Source: Deltaproteobacteria bacterium (GTDB lineage Bacteria > Desulfobacterota > Binatia > Binatales > Binataceae). From it: a stretch of DNA of 64,000 nt. The first letter of the stretch is position 1, and each line of letters begins with the position of its first letter. The stretch lies in the NCBI GenBank assembly GCA_021831785.1, contig JAKBMB010000027.1:1-64000 (forward strand), written 5' to 3'. The notes beneath the pieces were generated by a model, which was given only the letters and a program-made list of their open reading frames with translations, did no database searches and was not told the origin of the DNA. A program made the translations under genes and the position numbers. This document shows, one piece after another, positions 25,323 through 35,601 of this stretch.

Positions 25323-27140
25323 ATGTGGCTCTTGCCGATAGCACTGATGGCGACCGCGACGGCGTTGGCGATTCCTCTAAGTCGTTATGCCGCGTGGATA
25401 ATGGAGGGCGAATATCGCCCGCCGCGCATACTGGCCTGGTTCGAGAGGCGAATCGACAGCGGCTCTCAGACTTGGAAGCAGTATGCGGCGGCGCTCTTGA
25501 TCTTCAACGCCGTGCTCTTTGTCTACGGCTTCGCGGTCCTCGCGCTGCAGCCGGTGATGCCCTTAAACCCGCAGCACAAGGGGATGCTTGCTCCCACGAC
25601 CATCTTCAACTCGGTCGCTTCCTTCATGACCAACACCAATCTTCAGCATTACGCGGGCGAGGTACATCTTTCGAATTTCAGCCAGATATTTTTTGTCATT
25701 TTAAACCAGTACCTCTCTGCGGGCGTCGGCTTCTGCGCGCTCACCGCGATAATCCGCGCGTTTCGCGGCCAAAAGCTGGTCGGCAACTTCTTCGCCGATA
25801 TGTGGCGCGTAGTGATGTACATGTTCGTGCCGGCGGCGCTTATTTCGGGCGTGCTGTTTATCCAGCAGGGGATGCCGATGACCTATCAAAGCGCTTACCA
25901 GGTCTCTACCTTGGAGCCTGCGGCGATGGGCACCACCGACAGCGGTCAGGCCAAGCCGCAGACCATCGTGGTCGGCCCGGTGGGCGCGGTGATTCCGATC
26001 AAGATGCTGGGCACCAACGGCGGTGGGTTTTACGGCATGAACTCCGCCCATCCGCTTGAAAACCCCAGCGCCTGGAGCAACTTCATCACCACTTTGGACA
26101 TGATGCTTTTCCCGTTCACGCTGGTGTTGATGTACGGCCGGATGCTGAAGCGCCGGCGCCACTCCTGGGTGATCTTCTGCGTGATGGCGCTGCTGATGGC
26201 CGGCACGATCGTCTGGGCGATCTACTTCGACACGCTCAAGCCCAACCCGGGTCTGACCGCGCATCCCGCGAGCAAAACGTTTACCATCCCCAGCGCACGG
26301 TCGCCGGGCGGCAAGCAGGAGTTTACGCTGCCCGCCGTCGCCAGGCTGCCGGTCGATCAGCATCTGGGCAATTTGGAGGGCAAGGAGCTGCGCTTCGGCA
26401 CCTCGGCCGGCGCCACGTTCGCGGCGGTCACGGTTGACGTCACCTGCGGCGCGGTGAACTGCGAACACGATAGCCTCAATCCCATCGCAGCGCTGTCGCC
26501 GATGGCCGGAATGTGGGTCAACTGCATTTTCGGCGGCAAGGGCGTGGGGATGATTAATCTGCTGCTGTTCTTGATTGTCGGAGTGTTTCTAGCGGGCCAG
26601 ATGGTGGGCCGCACCCCCGAGTACTTGGGTAAGAAGGTGGGCGCTCGCGAGATGAAGCTCGCGATGATCGCGCTTTTGGTCCACCCGATCATGATCCTCG
26701 GGCCGACCGGGCTTTTCGCGGCCACGACCTGGGGCACCATGGCGACAAACAACCCCGGCGCGCACGGTTTTTCCCAGATGTTGTACCAGTTCTCGTCCTC
26801 CTCGGCGAACAACGGCTCGGCATTCGACGGGCTGGCGGTGACGACCGGTTTCAATGACAATCCCAACCCGCCGCCGGCCGGCCGGCAATGGGACATCGCG
26901 ACCGGCTTGGTGATGCTGTTCAGCCGCTACTTGCCTATCGTGGCTCCGCTCGCGATGGCGGCGAGTCTGGGGTACAAAAAGCCGACGCCGTTCGGGCTCG
27001 GAACTCTGCGCGACGACACCACCACTTTCGGCTGCCTATTGTTCGGCACGATCGTGGTGGTCGGCGCGCTGCTGTTTTTGCCGGTGGCTGCGCTGGGTCC
27101 GCTCGCCGAGCACCTGGGCCCGATTCCGTTTGGCGGCTGA
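25323..27140 (+). CDS. kdpA: KdpA, potassium-selective channel-like subunit
   Basis: 605 residues, about ten membrane helices. The selectivity-filter loops are recognisable: SVASFMTNTNLQHYAGE, LGTNGGGFYGMNSAHP, GGKGVGMINLLLFLIVG and the last near NNGSAFDGL. This is the K+-binding subunit of the Kdp P-type pump in the inner membrane. An unusually long soluble insertion (about residues 315-390: PNPGLTAHPASKTFTIPSA to CGAVNCEHDS) lies between helices. ATG at 25323. Confidence 0.96.
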   Translation: MWLLPIALMATATALAIPLSRYAAWIMEGEYRPPRILAWFERRIDSGSQTWKQYAAALLIFNAVLFVYGFAVLALQPVMPLNPQHKGMLAPTTIFNSVASFMTNTNLQHYAGEVHLSNFSQIFFVILNQYLSAGVGFCALTAIIRAFRGQKLVGNFFADMWRVVMYMFVPAALISGVLFIQQGMPMTYQSAYQVSTLEPAAMGTTDSGQAKPQTIVVGPVGAVIPIKMLGTNGGGFYGMNSAHPLENPSAWSNFITTLDMMLFPFTLVLMYGRMLKRRRHSWVIFCVMALLMAGTIVWAIYFDTLKPNPGLTAHPASKTFTIPSARSPGGKQEFTLPAVARLPVDQHLGNLEGKELRFGTSAGATFAAVTVDVTCGAVNCEHDSLNPIAALSPMAGMWVNCIFGGKGVGMINLLLFLIVGVFLAGQMVGRTPEYLGKKVGAREMKLAMIALLVHPIMILGPTGLFAATTWGTMATNNPGAHGFSQMLYQFSSSSANNGSAFDGLAVTTGFNDNPNPPPAGRQWDIATGLVMLFSRYLPIVAPLAMAASLGYKKPTPFGLGTLRDDTTTFGCLLFGTIVVVGALLFLPVAALGPLAEHLGPIPFGG

Positions 27141-27203
27141 ACGGCGCGGGCGTAAGTTCCCGTACTTTGACGCGCTGCGGGCGTGCCTTTGAGGAAAGGC
27201 CAA

Positions 27204-29369
27204 ATGAAGAATACAGAAGTGGCTCACGTCGCTCCTGAAACAATGCCGGCCGCGCCGCCGCTCCCTACGCCGCGGCGCATCCGACGCAGAGACTTATTCG
27301 CGCCGGACCTGTTGCGGGCCGCGCTAAAGCGAGCCTTTGTGATGCTGCGCCCGGACATCCAGTGGGCCAATCCGGTGATGTTCGTGGTGGAAGTCGGCGC
27401 GGTTTTGACCCTTCTCTTCGTGGTCCAGGCGGCGCTGGGGCAGTCCTCCAGCCAGGTTCGAGTCACCTATTTTGCGGCGCTGGATGCGTGGCTTTTTCTC
27501 ACGGTCTTGTTTGCGAATTTCGCCACGGCGCTGGCCGAAGCGCGCGGCAGGGCGCAGGCGGACTCCCTGCGGCAGACTCGGCGCGAGACGCCGGCCCTGC
27601 GGATGCGCGGAAAAGACATCGTTGAGCAGGTAAGGTCGAGCGAGCTCAGGCCGGGCGATCGCGTGGTCGTGTCGGCCGGGCAAATCATTCCGCGCGACGG
27701 CGAGATTATCGAAGGAATCGCGTCGGTCGACGAATCGGCGGTCACCGGCGAGTCGGCGCCGGTGATCCGCGAGGCCGGCGGCGATCGCTCGGGCGTGACC
27801 GGGGGCACCCGGGTGCTTTCGGACCGCATTGTCGTGCGCATAACCGCGGCGTCGGGCGAATCGTTCCTCGACCGGATGATCGCGCTGGTCGAGGGCGCGG
27901 TCCGCCAGCGCACGCCCAACGAAATCGCATTGACGCTGGTGCTCTCGGCCTTGACCCTGATGTTCCTTATCGTGGTGGTTCCGCTGTGGCCGATGGCCTA
28001 CAACGCGGAGCAATACATGGCGGGTTACCTGGGTACGTACGAACCGCTGCGGAGTCTGGGAAGCGACGTGCCGACGCTGGTGGCTTTGCTGGTCTGCCTG
28101 ATTCCGACCACGATCGGCGCGCTGCTTGCGGCGATCGGGATCGCCGGCATGGACCGCGCGCTGCAGGCCAATATCATCGCCAAGAGCGGCCGCGCGATCG
28201 AAACCGCCGGCGACGTCGATACCGTGCTGCTGGACAAAACCGGCACCATCACGATGGGCAACCGGCGCGCGACCGGCTTCATCCCGGTCGGCCGCTACTC
28301 GGTCGAGGAGCTCCGACGGCTCGCGGCGTTGTCCTCGTTGGCTGATGAGACCCCGGAAGGCAAAAGCATCGTGCGGGCCTTCGAGGAGCAGCAGCCGAAC
28401 CGGGAGCCGATGAGCATACTCTCCGGCGCCCGGTTTGTCCCGTTTACGGCGCAGACCCGGATGAGCGGGGTCGATCTTCCTTCGGGCGTTTTGGTGCGCA
28501 AGGGCGCACCGGACGCGGTGTTGAAGTTCATTGCCCAGCAAAACGCGGCCGCGCCGGCCGAGCTCAAGGAAGTCGTGGACACGGTCGCGGCGAAGGGCGC
28601 TACGCCGCTAGTGGTCGCTGAGGGGCCGAAGGTAGCCGGGGTCGTGGTGCTCGAGGACATTCTTAAGGCGGGCACCGGCGGACGCCTGGAGCGACTGCGC
28701 AAGATGGGCGTGCGGACCGTGATGATTACCGGCGACAACCCGCTCACCGCGGCGACCATTGCCAAGCAGGCCGGGGTCGACAGCTTCGTCGCCGAGGCGA
28801 CGCCCGAGTCAAAGCTCGCATACATCCGCGAAGAGCAACGGGAGGGCAAGTTGGTGGCCATGATCGGCGACGGCACCAACGACGCTCCGGCCCTGGCGCA
28901 AGCCGACGTAGGGCTGGCGATGAATTCCGGCACACAAGCGGCCAAAGAAGCGGGGAACATGGTGGACCTCGACAGCAATCCGACCAAGCTCATCGAGGCA
29001 GTCGAGATCGGCAAGCAGCTTTTGATGACGCGCGGCGCGCTGACGACCTTCTCGGTCGCCAACGACGTCGCCAAGTACTTCGCCATCGTGCCGGCGCTGT
29101 TCGCCAGCACTCTGCCGTGGCTCAAGCCGATGGACATCATGCACTTGCATTCGCCGACCTCGGCGATACTCTCTGCCGTCATCTTCAACGCGCTGATAAT
29201 ACCGGCGCTGATCCCGGTGGCGCTTAAGGGCGTGCGCTATCGGCCGGTGGGCGCGGACGCCTTGCTGCGGAAGAACCTGCTGGTCTGGGGCCTCGGCGGC
29301 GTGATCGTGCCCTTCATCGGCATCAAGCTGATCGACGTTGTGATGGTCGGGCTGCGCCTGGCTTCGTGA
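27204..29369 (+). CDS. kdpB: KdpB, catalytic P-type ATPase subunit
   Basis: 721 residues from ATG 27204, preceded by GAGGAAAGG; a GTG at 27183 is a less likely start. Motifs in order: TGES in the actuator loop, the phosphorylated Asp in [22 protein letters not shown] in the nucleotide domain and the hinge [16 protein letters not shown]. It hydrolyses ATP to drive K+ uptake through KdpA. The N-terminal tail is Pro-rich ([17 protein letters not shown]). Gene order and spacing are those of a standard kdpFABC operon. Confidence 0.97.
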   Translation: MKNTEVAHVAPETMPAAPPLPTPRRIRRRDLFAPDLLRAALKRAFVMLRPDIQWANPVMFVVEVGAVLTLLFVVQAALGQSSSQVRVTYFAALDAWLFLTVLFANFATALAEARGRAQADSLRQTRRETPALRMRGKDIVEQVRSSELRPGDRVVVSAGQIIPRDGEIIEGIASVDESAVTGESAPVIREAGGDRSGVTGGTRVLSDRIVVRITAASGESFLDRMIALVEGAVRQRTPNEIALTLVLSALTLMFLIVVVPLWPMAYNAEQYMAGYLGTYEPLRSLGSDVPTLVALLVCLIPTTIGALLAAIGIAGMDRALQANIIAKSGRAIETAGDVDTVLLDKTGTITMGNRRATGFIPVGRYSVEELRRLAALSSLADETPEGKSIVRAFEEQQPNREPMSILSGARFVPFTAQTRMSGVDLPSGVLVRKGAPDAVLKFIAQQNAAAPAELKEVVDTVAAKGATPLVVAEGPKVAGVVVLEDILKAGTGGRLERLRKMGVRTVMITGDNPLTAATIAKQAGVDSFVAEATPESKLAYIREEQREGKLVAMIGDGTNDAPALAQADVGLAMNSGTQAAKEAGNMVDLDSNPTKLIEAVEIGKQLLMTRGALTTFSVANDVAKYFAIVPALFASTLPWLKPMDIMHLHSPTSAILSAVIFNALIIPALIPVALKGVRYRPVGADALLRKNLLVWGLGGVIVPFIGIKLIDVVMVGLRLAS

Positions 29370-29397
29370 TCTTTGCGCGCGTCATGGAGACGGAGAG

Positions 29398-30414
29398 ATG
29401 AGCCGGTACATTTCCACAAGCCTGTGGCTTTTGCTTTTCAGCGTGGTAATTCTCTGTGGAATTTATCCCGCGGTGCTATGGGTAGTAGGCCAGACGATTT
29501 TTCCCTTTCAGGCCAACGGCAGCATACTGACCGGGCCCGACGGCAAGCCGGTGGGCTCTTTGCTAATAGCGCAGCCGTTTACCAAGGACGAGTACTTCCA
29601 TCCCCGCCCGTCGGCGGCGTCCTACGACGCCTCGGCCTCGGCCTCTTCGACCCTGGCTGCCTCAAACTACTTGCTGCGCGACCGCGTTGCGCGCGCGCTG
29701 GGCCCGATCGTCACCTACCGCAGCGGAGCAAGGGCCGGGCAACTCGTCGCGCCGGACATCGAGGCGTGGTTTCGCCTAGACCATTTCGCGGGCCAGCCGC
29801 ATATCGTCGCCCAATGGGCAGACGCTCACAACGAGCTGGCCGGGGCATGGGTCAACGCCGATCCCAGCCATGCCCAATACGTCGATACCTGGGCGAAAAG
29901 CCACCCGAGCGTAGTGGCGCACTGGATTAAGGACAATCCCGGCACTCCCCAACCCAAGGCCGCGGATCTCGCGGTCGCGTTTTTCGAAGCCTTTTCAAAG
30001 GAGAACCCGGGAAGCTTTCCTGCGGCTGTGACACGCCAGACCAGTGACGGCAAGACCGTGACAACGATCCAAGCGGTCAAGGAAGGAGGCGACATCCAGT
30101 CAATCTTTTTCGACATGTGGCGCCAGGACCATCCGACGGCTGATTTACGCGAGGTTCCCGCGGATATGGTGATGACCTCCGGCTCGGGCTTGGATCCGCA
30201 TATAACCCTGCAAAACGCGCTCTATCAACTGGATCGAGTGGCGACCAAGTGGGCGGCGGACACCCAGCGTGATCCGGTCAAAATCCGCCAGGAGATTCAT
30301 GCCCTGCTCGAGGAGAACGCACAGGCGCCCTTTGGCGGACTGGTAGGCGAGGAAATGGTCAACGTGCTCAGCGTCAATCTTCAACTGCGCAAGCGGTACG
30401 GCAACCCCTCCTAA
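29398..30414 (+). CDS. kdpC: KdpC with a large insertion
   Basis: 338 residues against a usual length of about 190-200. The N-terminal helix (LWLLLFSVVILCGIYPAVLWVVGQ), FHPRPSAASYDASASASSTLAASN and the C-terminal VPADMVMTSGSGLDPHITLQNA plus RVNVL-like end are normal KdpC. Between them, about residues 105-245, is an extra domain of some 130 residues: DIEAWFR, a run of HIVAQWADAHNELAGAWVN-like segments and PKAADLAVAFFEAF. It is polar and rich in Trp and His and should lie on the periplasmic side. KdpC stabilises the pump and helps nucleotide binding; the insert function is unknown. Confidence 0.93.
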   Translation: MSRYISTSLWLLLFSVVILCGIYPAVLWVVGQTIFPFQANGSILTGPDGKPVGSLLIAQPFTKDEYFHPRPSAASYDASASASSTLAASNYLLRDRVARALGPIVTYRSGARAGQLVAPDIEAWFRLDHFAGQPHIVAQWADAHNELAGAWVNADPSHAQYVDTWAKSHPSVVAHWIKDNPGTPQPKAADLAVAFFEAFSKENPGSFPAAVTRQTSDGKTVTTIQAVKEGGDIQSIFFDMWRQDHPTADLREVPADMVMTSGSGLDPHITLQNALYQLDRVATKWAADTQRDPVKIRQEIHALLEENAQAPFGGLVGEEMVNVLSVNLQLRKRYGNPS

Positions 30415-30415
30415 T

Positions 30416-31903
30416 ATGCGGCTGAAATTTCCGCTGCTCGCGGCAGCGATGGTACTGGCGCTGGGGCTGAATTGCGTGGGCGCGGCAACCGGGCTGGCGC
30501 AAACTTCGGCGATAGGCGCTTCGCCGGCTTTGGCGCAAGACAGTCTGGGAGCGGGTCTGCTTGGGCCGCGCGTGCTGCCCGAAGTTACCGCTGCTAGCGG
30601 TGGCACCGCGACCAGCGCCGCTTCGCCGGCTTCCGGCAGTTCCACGTCTGCAACGAGTAATTCGACCCTGGGCGCGATTGGGCAAGACTTGTCAGCGCTG
30701 CAGAGCGAGGCGGCCGGCGCGCAGAAAGCCTTGCACGACGAGTACGGGCTCAATCTGCACGGTCTCGTTGCGGCGTCGTATCTCTACAACTTCGACCGTC
30801 CGGTGACCGGCAACAATTTGTTTCGAGTCTACGACTATTTCGGCACCAACAGCGTTGAGTTGGACCAAGGCGAGCTGTATCTGGAACGCTCCGTCCCGGG
30901 CCAGCTCGGTTTTGTGCTCGACCTTAATACGTTCAATACGGGCTTTAAGCAATACGGCAGCGTCACCACCTACTGGGACGTGCCGGGGCCGCGCGGCGGC
31001 TGTCCGGGCAGCCCTTGTAGCTGGCTTGACCCGACGCGGGCTTATCTTTCTTACACCATCCCGGTCGGCAACGGCATTTTGCTGACGGCGGGCAACCAGT
31101 ACTCGCTCATCGGCTACGAAGTCATTCCGAGTTGGCAGAACGTGAATCTTTTTCAGTCCATCGGCTATGTGTTCGAGAACGAGCCTTTCACTACCGACGG
31201 TATCCGCGGGCACTACGACTTCAACAGCCAGGTTGGGCTCACGCTGGGCGTCAACAACGGCTGGAACGCGCTGGCCTCGCAGAACTACCTGCAAAGCTTC
31301 GAGGGTCAGCTCGTGCTCAAGCCGTTCCCCTGGCTCTCGTATACCTTGGGCGGCATGTACGGCAACGTCGAGGCCAACTCCAGCGCCAGAAGCGGCATCG
31401 TCGATAACATCGTGACCGTGACCCCGACCGACAAGCTGAGCGTGACCGCGGAGTACTACTGGGGTCATCAGGATAGCGGCGCGTTTTTGCCCGCGCCCAT
31501 CGTCGAGGCGCCGGTTTATCCGTTCAATCCGCTGCTCTACGCTTTTCCGGCCGGCGTGCTGACGCACGGCGCGAACTGGTGGGGGACCGGGACTTGGATC
31601 GCCTACAATTTAACCGAGCGCCTTCAGCTTGGTCTGCGCGGCGAGGTGTTAGACGACGAGAACGGCTTTCTGACCGGGATTCCCCAGCAGCTATGGGAGG
31701 TTACCACCGGGTTCAACTACAAGGTGACCGAATGGCTCTTAACCCGCTTTGAGGTCCGCCACGACCAGTCCACCGCGCATCCCTTCCCCAGCGCCGCTCG
31801 CGAGGTCGCCTTTTCCTGCCCCGGGCTCGGCTCGTGCAGTGCCAGTGCCCACACTTTCTCCGGCATGGACACCGTGATGGTCACGGTGATCTACTTCTTC
31901 TAG
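30416..31903 (+). CDS. Outer-membrane beta-barrel protein (BBP2-like porin) in the kdp operon
   Basis: 495 residues. A signal peptide (LKFPLLAAAMVLALGLNCVG) is followed by a Ser/Thr/Ala-rich linker and a short helical part, then a barrel with alternating hydrophobic and aromatic residues ending in the outer-membrane signature (MVTVIYFF). The LNLHGLVAASYLYNFDRP start and WGTGTWIAYNL resemble the putative porin family BBP2, from memory often found with kdp in Acidobacteria-like genomes. It starts two bases after kdpC and could carry K+ across the outer membrane. Confidence 0.8.
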   Translation: MRLKFPLLAAAMVLALGLNCVGAATGLAQTSAIGASPALAQDSLGAGLLGPRVLPEVTAASGGTATSAASPASGSSTSATSNSTLGAIGQDLSALQSEAAGAQKALHDEYGLNLHGLVAASYLYNFDRPVTGNNLFRVYDYFGTNSVELDQGELYLERSVPGQLGFVLDLNTFNTGFKQYGSVTTYWDVPGPRGGCPGSPCSWLDPTRAYLSYTIPVGNGILLTAGNQYSLIGYEVIPSWQNVNLFQSIGYVFENEPFTTDGIRGHYDFNSQVGLTLGVNNGWNALASQNYLQSFEGQLVLKPFPWLSYTLGGMYGNVEANSSARSGIVDNIVTVTPTDKLSVTAEYYWGHQDSGAFLPAPIVEAPVYPFNPLLYAFPAGVLTHGANWWGTGTWIAYNLTERLQLGLRGEVLDDENGFLTGIPQQLWEVTTGFNYKVTEWLLTRFEVRHDQSTAHPFPSAAREVAFSCPGLGSCSASAHTFSGMDTVMVTVIYFF

Positions 31904-32107
31904 CCCGGTGTCTTGCCTTAGGCGTAGGCCGCGGGTTGGCTGCTCGCCGATGGTTGCTGGAGAGCGGCGCTTAACTGCCAGCTTCTCCCTTTGCCGAACT
32001 TGGCGCGAAAGCGTTAAAGTTTACGCTAGGCATCGTGACCGTCGAAAACGAGGGTTATCGGCGTTCGGCTTTTTTTGAACGCGTTTTGCACCGCCGCGCG
32101 AGATGAA

Positions 32108-33916
32108 ATGAAGACCCTGTCGCTGCGCAGCCGGATTCGCAACGCGGCGCTGCTGCTTCTGGCACTCATGGTGGTCTTGGGCGCCTACGCTCTTCCTCGC
32201 GTATACCGCTTAGGCGGCGCGATCAGGCGCACCCTGTACCGCAATTACGTGAGCGTGGAGGCGGCGCAGCATATGCACGCCGCCCTGCGCGAGTTGCAGT
32301 TGGCCGAGCGGGACGGTCGAGCGCGGGAGGCACTGGCGCGAGACAGCCAAACCTTCGAACACTGGATGGATGTGGAGAATCACGACCTCACCGAAGTGGG
32401 GGAGCCGGAGTTGGCCGCGGACCTCGAACGTCGCGGGAAGCGGTTGTTCGAGGAAATCGCGGCCGGACCACCAGGCGTTCGTCATGACCGGCAGTTCAGC
32501 GAACTGCACGACCGTCTTGACGAGCTGATCGAGATGAACCGCGCGGCGATGTTCCGGGCCGACGGCCGCGCCGTGCGCCTTGCGTCCCGCCTGACTTATG
32601 AATTCGCCTTTGGGCTGCTGGCGTTCCTATTCCTTGGGGCGCTGATGTCGTGGTGGATCGGTTGGGCGATTTCTAGGCCGCTGACCGAGCTCAGCGACCG
32701 CTTGCGGGGAATAAGCCAGCGCAGACCGCAGGTGCGCCTGGGGCCGCAAACGCTCGCCGAACTCAACACCGTAGCACGCGAGTTCAACTTGATGGCAGAA
32801 AAAATCGAGCAGTTCGAGAAGCTCAACGTCCAGCGCCTGCTTTACGAGAAGAGCAAGACCGAGGCGATTATCGAGAGCCTGGAGGACGGCGTTATTTTGA
32901 TCGATTCGGAGGGCGTGGTCGTGCATCTCAACGAGATTGCCGCGATTATCCTCGGAATCGAACCCGCGCAGGCGTTGGGCAGCCGTCTGGATGACTTGGA
33001 TACCAACCAGCCGCATTATGTTAGGGTGAGAGAAGCCCTGCGCGGGCTGGGCAAATCCAAGTCCGAGACGCAACGGGTCGAGTTCCAGCTCCACGTGCGC
33101 GGGCGCGATCATCACTATATTCTGAAGGCCGCGCCCCTGCGGCAGTCCGACGGCAAGCCTCTGGGAAAGCTTATCACCCTGCAGGACGTCACCTATCTGC
33201 GAGATCAAGAGCGAGTGCGGGCCAGCCTGGTGGCAACGTTGTCGCACGAATTGAGAACGCCGCTGGCTTCGCTTACGCTGTCGGCCGAGCTTTTGGGGCG
33301 CGAGCCGGCTAACCTCGGCCCCCGGCAACTCGAACTTTTGCGCGCCATCGCGGAGGAGTGCGCAAGGATGCGGCAGTTGACCGACGGTCTGCTCAGCCTG
33401 GCCCGCAGCGAGCTTGCCTCGATAGCGTTAAAGCGCGAGCTTTTGGACTTGGCGCGAATCACCGGCGAGGTTACCGCCAGGTTTGCGATCCAAGCCGAGC
33501 AGAAAAACATCGAACTTAAGACGCGCATCGAGCCGGTGCCGCCGATCAGGGGAGACCCTGTCAAGCTCTCGTGGGTGCTGTCGAATCTGCTCGGCAATGC
33601 CCTGCGCTATACCGCGCAAGACGGCCGCATCGAGGTCGCGGTGCAGCCCGAGAACGGGTCGGTGCGGCTTGAAGTGCGCGACTCGGGTCTAGGTATTGCG
33701 CCTGAGCTTAAGGACTCCATTTTCGAGCGCTTTGCGCAGTACGATGCCAACGGGGCGCAGACCGGCGTGGCCGGACTAGGGCTCGCTATTGCCAAGGAAA
33801 TCGTCGAGGCTCACGGGGGCCGCATCTTCGTTGAAAGCGCGGTTGGCCAGGGGAGCAGGTTCGTGGTCACGCTGCCGGTCGCGACGGAGCCCGGATGGCA
33901 AGACTACTCATCGTAG
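32108..33916 (+). CDS. Sensor histidine kinase (HAMP-PAS-HisKA), kdp-linked
   Basis: 602 residues from ATG 32108. Order: transmembrane helix (about 12-28), periplasmic helical sensor of about 130 residues, second helix (about 180-205), HAMP, PAS (AIIESLEDGVILIDSEGVVVHLNEIAA), HisKA with phospho-His380 in LSHELRTPLAS, and an ATPase domain with N, DSGLGI and GLGLAIAKEIVEAHGG boxes. It lacks the Usp and KdpD domains, so it is not KdpD. It overlaps the response regulator by 22 bases and probably phosphorylates it. Located right after the kdp genes, it likely governs them. Confidence 0.87.
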   Translation: MKTLSLRSRIRNAALLLLALMVVLGAYALPRVYRLGGAIRRTLYRNYVSVEAAQHMHAALRELQLAERDGRAREALARDSQTFEHWMDVENHDLTEVGEPELAADLERRGKRLFEEIAAGPPGVRHDRQFSELHDRLDELIEMNRAAMFRADGRAVRLASRLTYEFAFGLLAFLFLGALMSWWIGWAISRPLTELSDRLRGISQRRPQVRLGPQTLAELNTVAREFNLMAEKIEQFEKLNVQRLLYEKSKTEAIIESLEDGVILIDSEGVVVHLNEIAAIILGIEPAQALGSRLDDLDTNQPHYVRVREALRGLGKSKSETQRVEFQLHVRGRDHHYILKAAPLRQSDGKPLGKLITLQDVTYLRDQERVRASLVATLSHELRTPLASLTLSAELLGREPANLGPRQLELLRAIAEECARMRQLTDGLLSLARSELASIALKRELLDLARITGEVTARFAIQAEQKNIELKTRIEPVPPIRGDPVKLSWVLSNLLGNALRYTAQDGRIEVAVQPENGSVRLEVRDSGLGIAPELKDSIFERFAQYDANGAQTGVAGLGLAIAKEIVEAHGGRIFVESAVGQGSRFVVTLPVATEPGWQDYSS

Positions 33917-35226
33917 ACGACGAGAAGAACATCCGTCGCAGCCTTGCGATGTTCTTCGAGTCGCTCGGGCACAAGGCGCAGGCTGTCGAGAGCGCCCGGC
34001 AGGCGCTGGGCGCATTGGCCGAGATTCCGTTCGATCTGGTGCTTGCCGACTACAAGATGGCCGAGATGAACGGGCTTGAGCTGCTCGTCGAGGTCAAGCG
34101 AACGCACCCGAACTGTCTAGTGATCTTGATGACGGCGTACGCGACAGTGGAAAACGCGGTCGCGGCAATGAAGGCCGGCGCCTATGACTATGTGACCAAG
34201 CCTTTTCTGCTGGAACAGATTCGCCATATAGTCGAGCGCGCCATTCAGTTGCAAAACCTGCGCCTGGAGAACCGCGCGCTGCGCCAGGCTATCGACGAAG
34301 ATCCGCTGCTCGCCTCGCGCAGCCCGTCTATGCTGCGTCTGCTCGAAAGCGCGCGGCAGGCGGCGGCGAGCGACGCAATTCTGATGCTGACGGGCGAGAG
34401 TGGTACGGGCAAGAACATACTGGCGCGCCAGATCCATCGCTGGAGCCCGCGCGAGCAGCGTCCGTTCGTGGTCGTTAACTGCACCACGCTGTCCGAGCAG
34501 TTGCTCGAGAGCGAGCTATTTGGCCACGTGCGCGGAGCGTTCACCGGCGCGATCAAAGACAAGCCCGGGCGCTTGGAAGCCGCCGCGGACGGCACCGTTT
34601 TTCTCGACGAGATAGCCGACCTTTCATCCGCGCTGCAGGCCAAATTTCTCCGCTTCGTGCAGGAGCAGAGCTTCGAGCGCGTGGGCGATGACCGCACGAT
34701 CAGGATCGACGCCCGGATCATCGCGGCGTCCAACCGCGACTTGGCGGCTGAGGTCGCGGCGCACCGTTTCCGCGACGATCTGTTTTATCGGCTCAACGTT
34801 ATTACCCTGCGTGTCCCGCCGCTGCGGGAGCGTGCGGAGGACATCCCGGCGCTGGCCGAATGGCTGCTCAAAGCCGCGAGCCTGCGCAACCGTCGTCCAC
34901 CGATGAAGCTCGCGCCTGCCGCCGCCGCGGCGTTGAGCGGATATCATTGGCCGGGAAACGTGCGCGAGTTGCGCAACGCCATCGAGCGCGCCGTGGTCTT
35001 GAGCCGCAGCGACTTGATCACCGCGGAAGACCTGCCGGACTCGGTATTTCGCGAGGCGTCCGAGGCGCGGTCCCGCACCGCGCACAGCGCGACCCTCGAC
35101 GAGGTGGAGCGCGAGCACATAACCCGAGTGCTGGCGGAAAGCGCCACTCTGGAGGAAGCAGCGGCTGTGCTAGGCGTCAACCCGACCACGCTATGGCGCA
35201 AGCGCAAACGCTACGGCCTCGAGTAG
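33895..35226 (+). CDS. NtrC-type sigma-54 response regulator, probable kdp activator
   Basis: 443 residues. Receiver domain with phosphoacceptor Asp52 (FDLVLADYKMAEMNG) and KP; AAA+ domain with Walker A GESGTGKN, the sigma-54 loop GAFTGA, Walker B VFLDEIADLSS and the arginine finger region; C-terminal Fis-type helix-turn-helix (EEAAAVLGVNPTTLWRKRKRYG). It activates sigma-54 RNA polymerase, matching the -24/-12 promoter and inverted-repeat sites before kdpF. Classical KdpE is a winged-helix OmpR type, so this operon is controlled differently. Confidence 0.93.
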   Translation: MARLLIVDDEKNIRRSLAMFFESLGHKAQAVESARQALGALAEIPFDLVLADYKMAEMNGLELLVEVKRTHPNCLVILMTAYATVENAVAAMKAGAYDYVTKPFLLEQIRHIVERAIQLQNLRLENRALRQAIDEDPLLASRSPSMLRLLESARQAAASDAILMLTGESGTGKNILARQIHRWSPREQRPFVVVNCTTLSEQLLESELFGHVRGAFTGAIKDKPGRLEAAADGTVFLDEIADLSSALQAKFLRFVQEQSFERVGDDRTIRIDARIIAASNRDLAAEVAAHRFRDDLFYRLNVITLRVPPLRERAEDIPALAEWLLKAASLRNRRPPMKLAPAAAAALSGYHWPGNVRELRNAIERAVVLSRSDLITAEDLPDSVFREASEARSRTAHSATLDEVEREHITRVLAESATLEEAAAVLGVNPTTLWRKRKRYGLE

Positions 35227-35312
35227 AAAATCTCGTGTGACAAAATAACCTAGTACGCTGTCCCGCAAATAGCTTGCACAATTTGCGCACATCCTCACGC
35301 CGCTTGCGCGGC

Positions 35313-35553
35313 TGTCATCCTGAGCGCTCCTCTTCTCTCATGCTGAACCCTTCGCGTGTCATGCCGAGCGAAGCGAGGAATCCCGGCGTTGGTGGAGCTT
35401 TTGCTGCATTGAGACCCTTCGCTACGCTCAGGGCGGCCGCTTTGCGGCTGCCCCAGCGGACAACGGCTCAGGGTAAACTCCGCGAAGCGTCAACGCGAAG
35501 CGATTTGCCTGGCAGCAGCTTAGCGAACCAGATCGCTGCGCGCAGAATGACGG
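35313..35553. repeat. Dispersed repeat with GTCATCCTGAG / CAGAATGAC ends
   Basis: A non-coding stretch opening TGTCATCCTGAGCG and closing CGCAGAATGACGG, with inner pieces such as CATGCCGAGCGAAGCGAGGAATC, here cut as GAGCGAAGCGAGGAATC, and GAGACCCTTCGCTACGCTC. I recognise this kind of sequence as a repeat that occurs in many copies in diverse bacterial genomes, with near-inverted ends. It fills the space between the regulator and the M20 gene. No reading frame is convincing. Confidence 0.6.
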
Positions 35554-35601
35554 CCACGCGAGCATGCACATCGCGCGGCGCGTGATAAAGCCGCGGCCGG
35601 A

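Noticed and set aside
32108-35226. KdpD/KdpE pair
   Set aside because: The kinase lacks KdpD and Usp domains and the regulator is NtrC-type with an AAA+ domain, not an OmpR-type KdpE.
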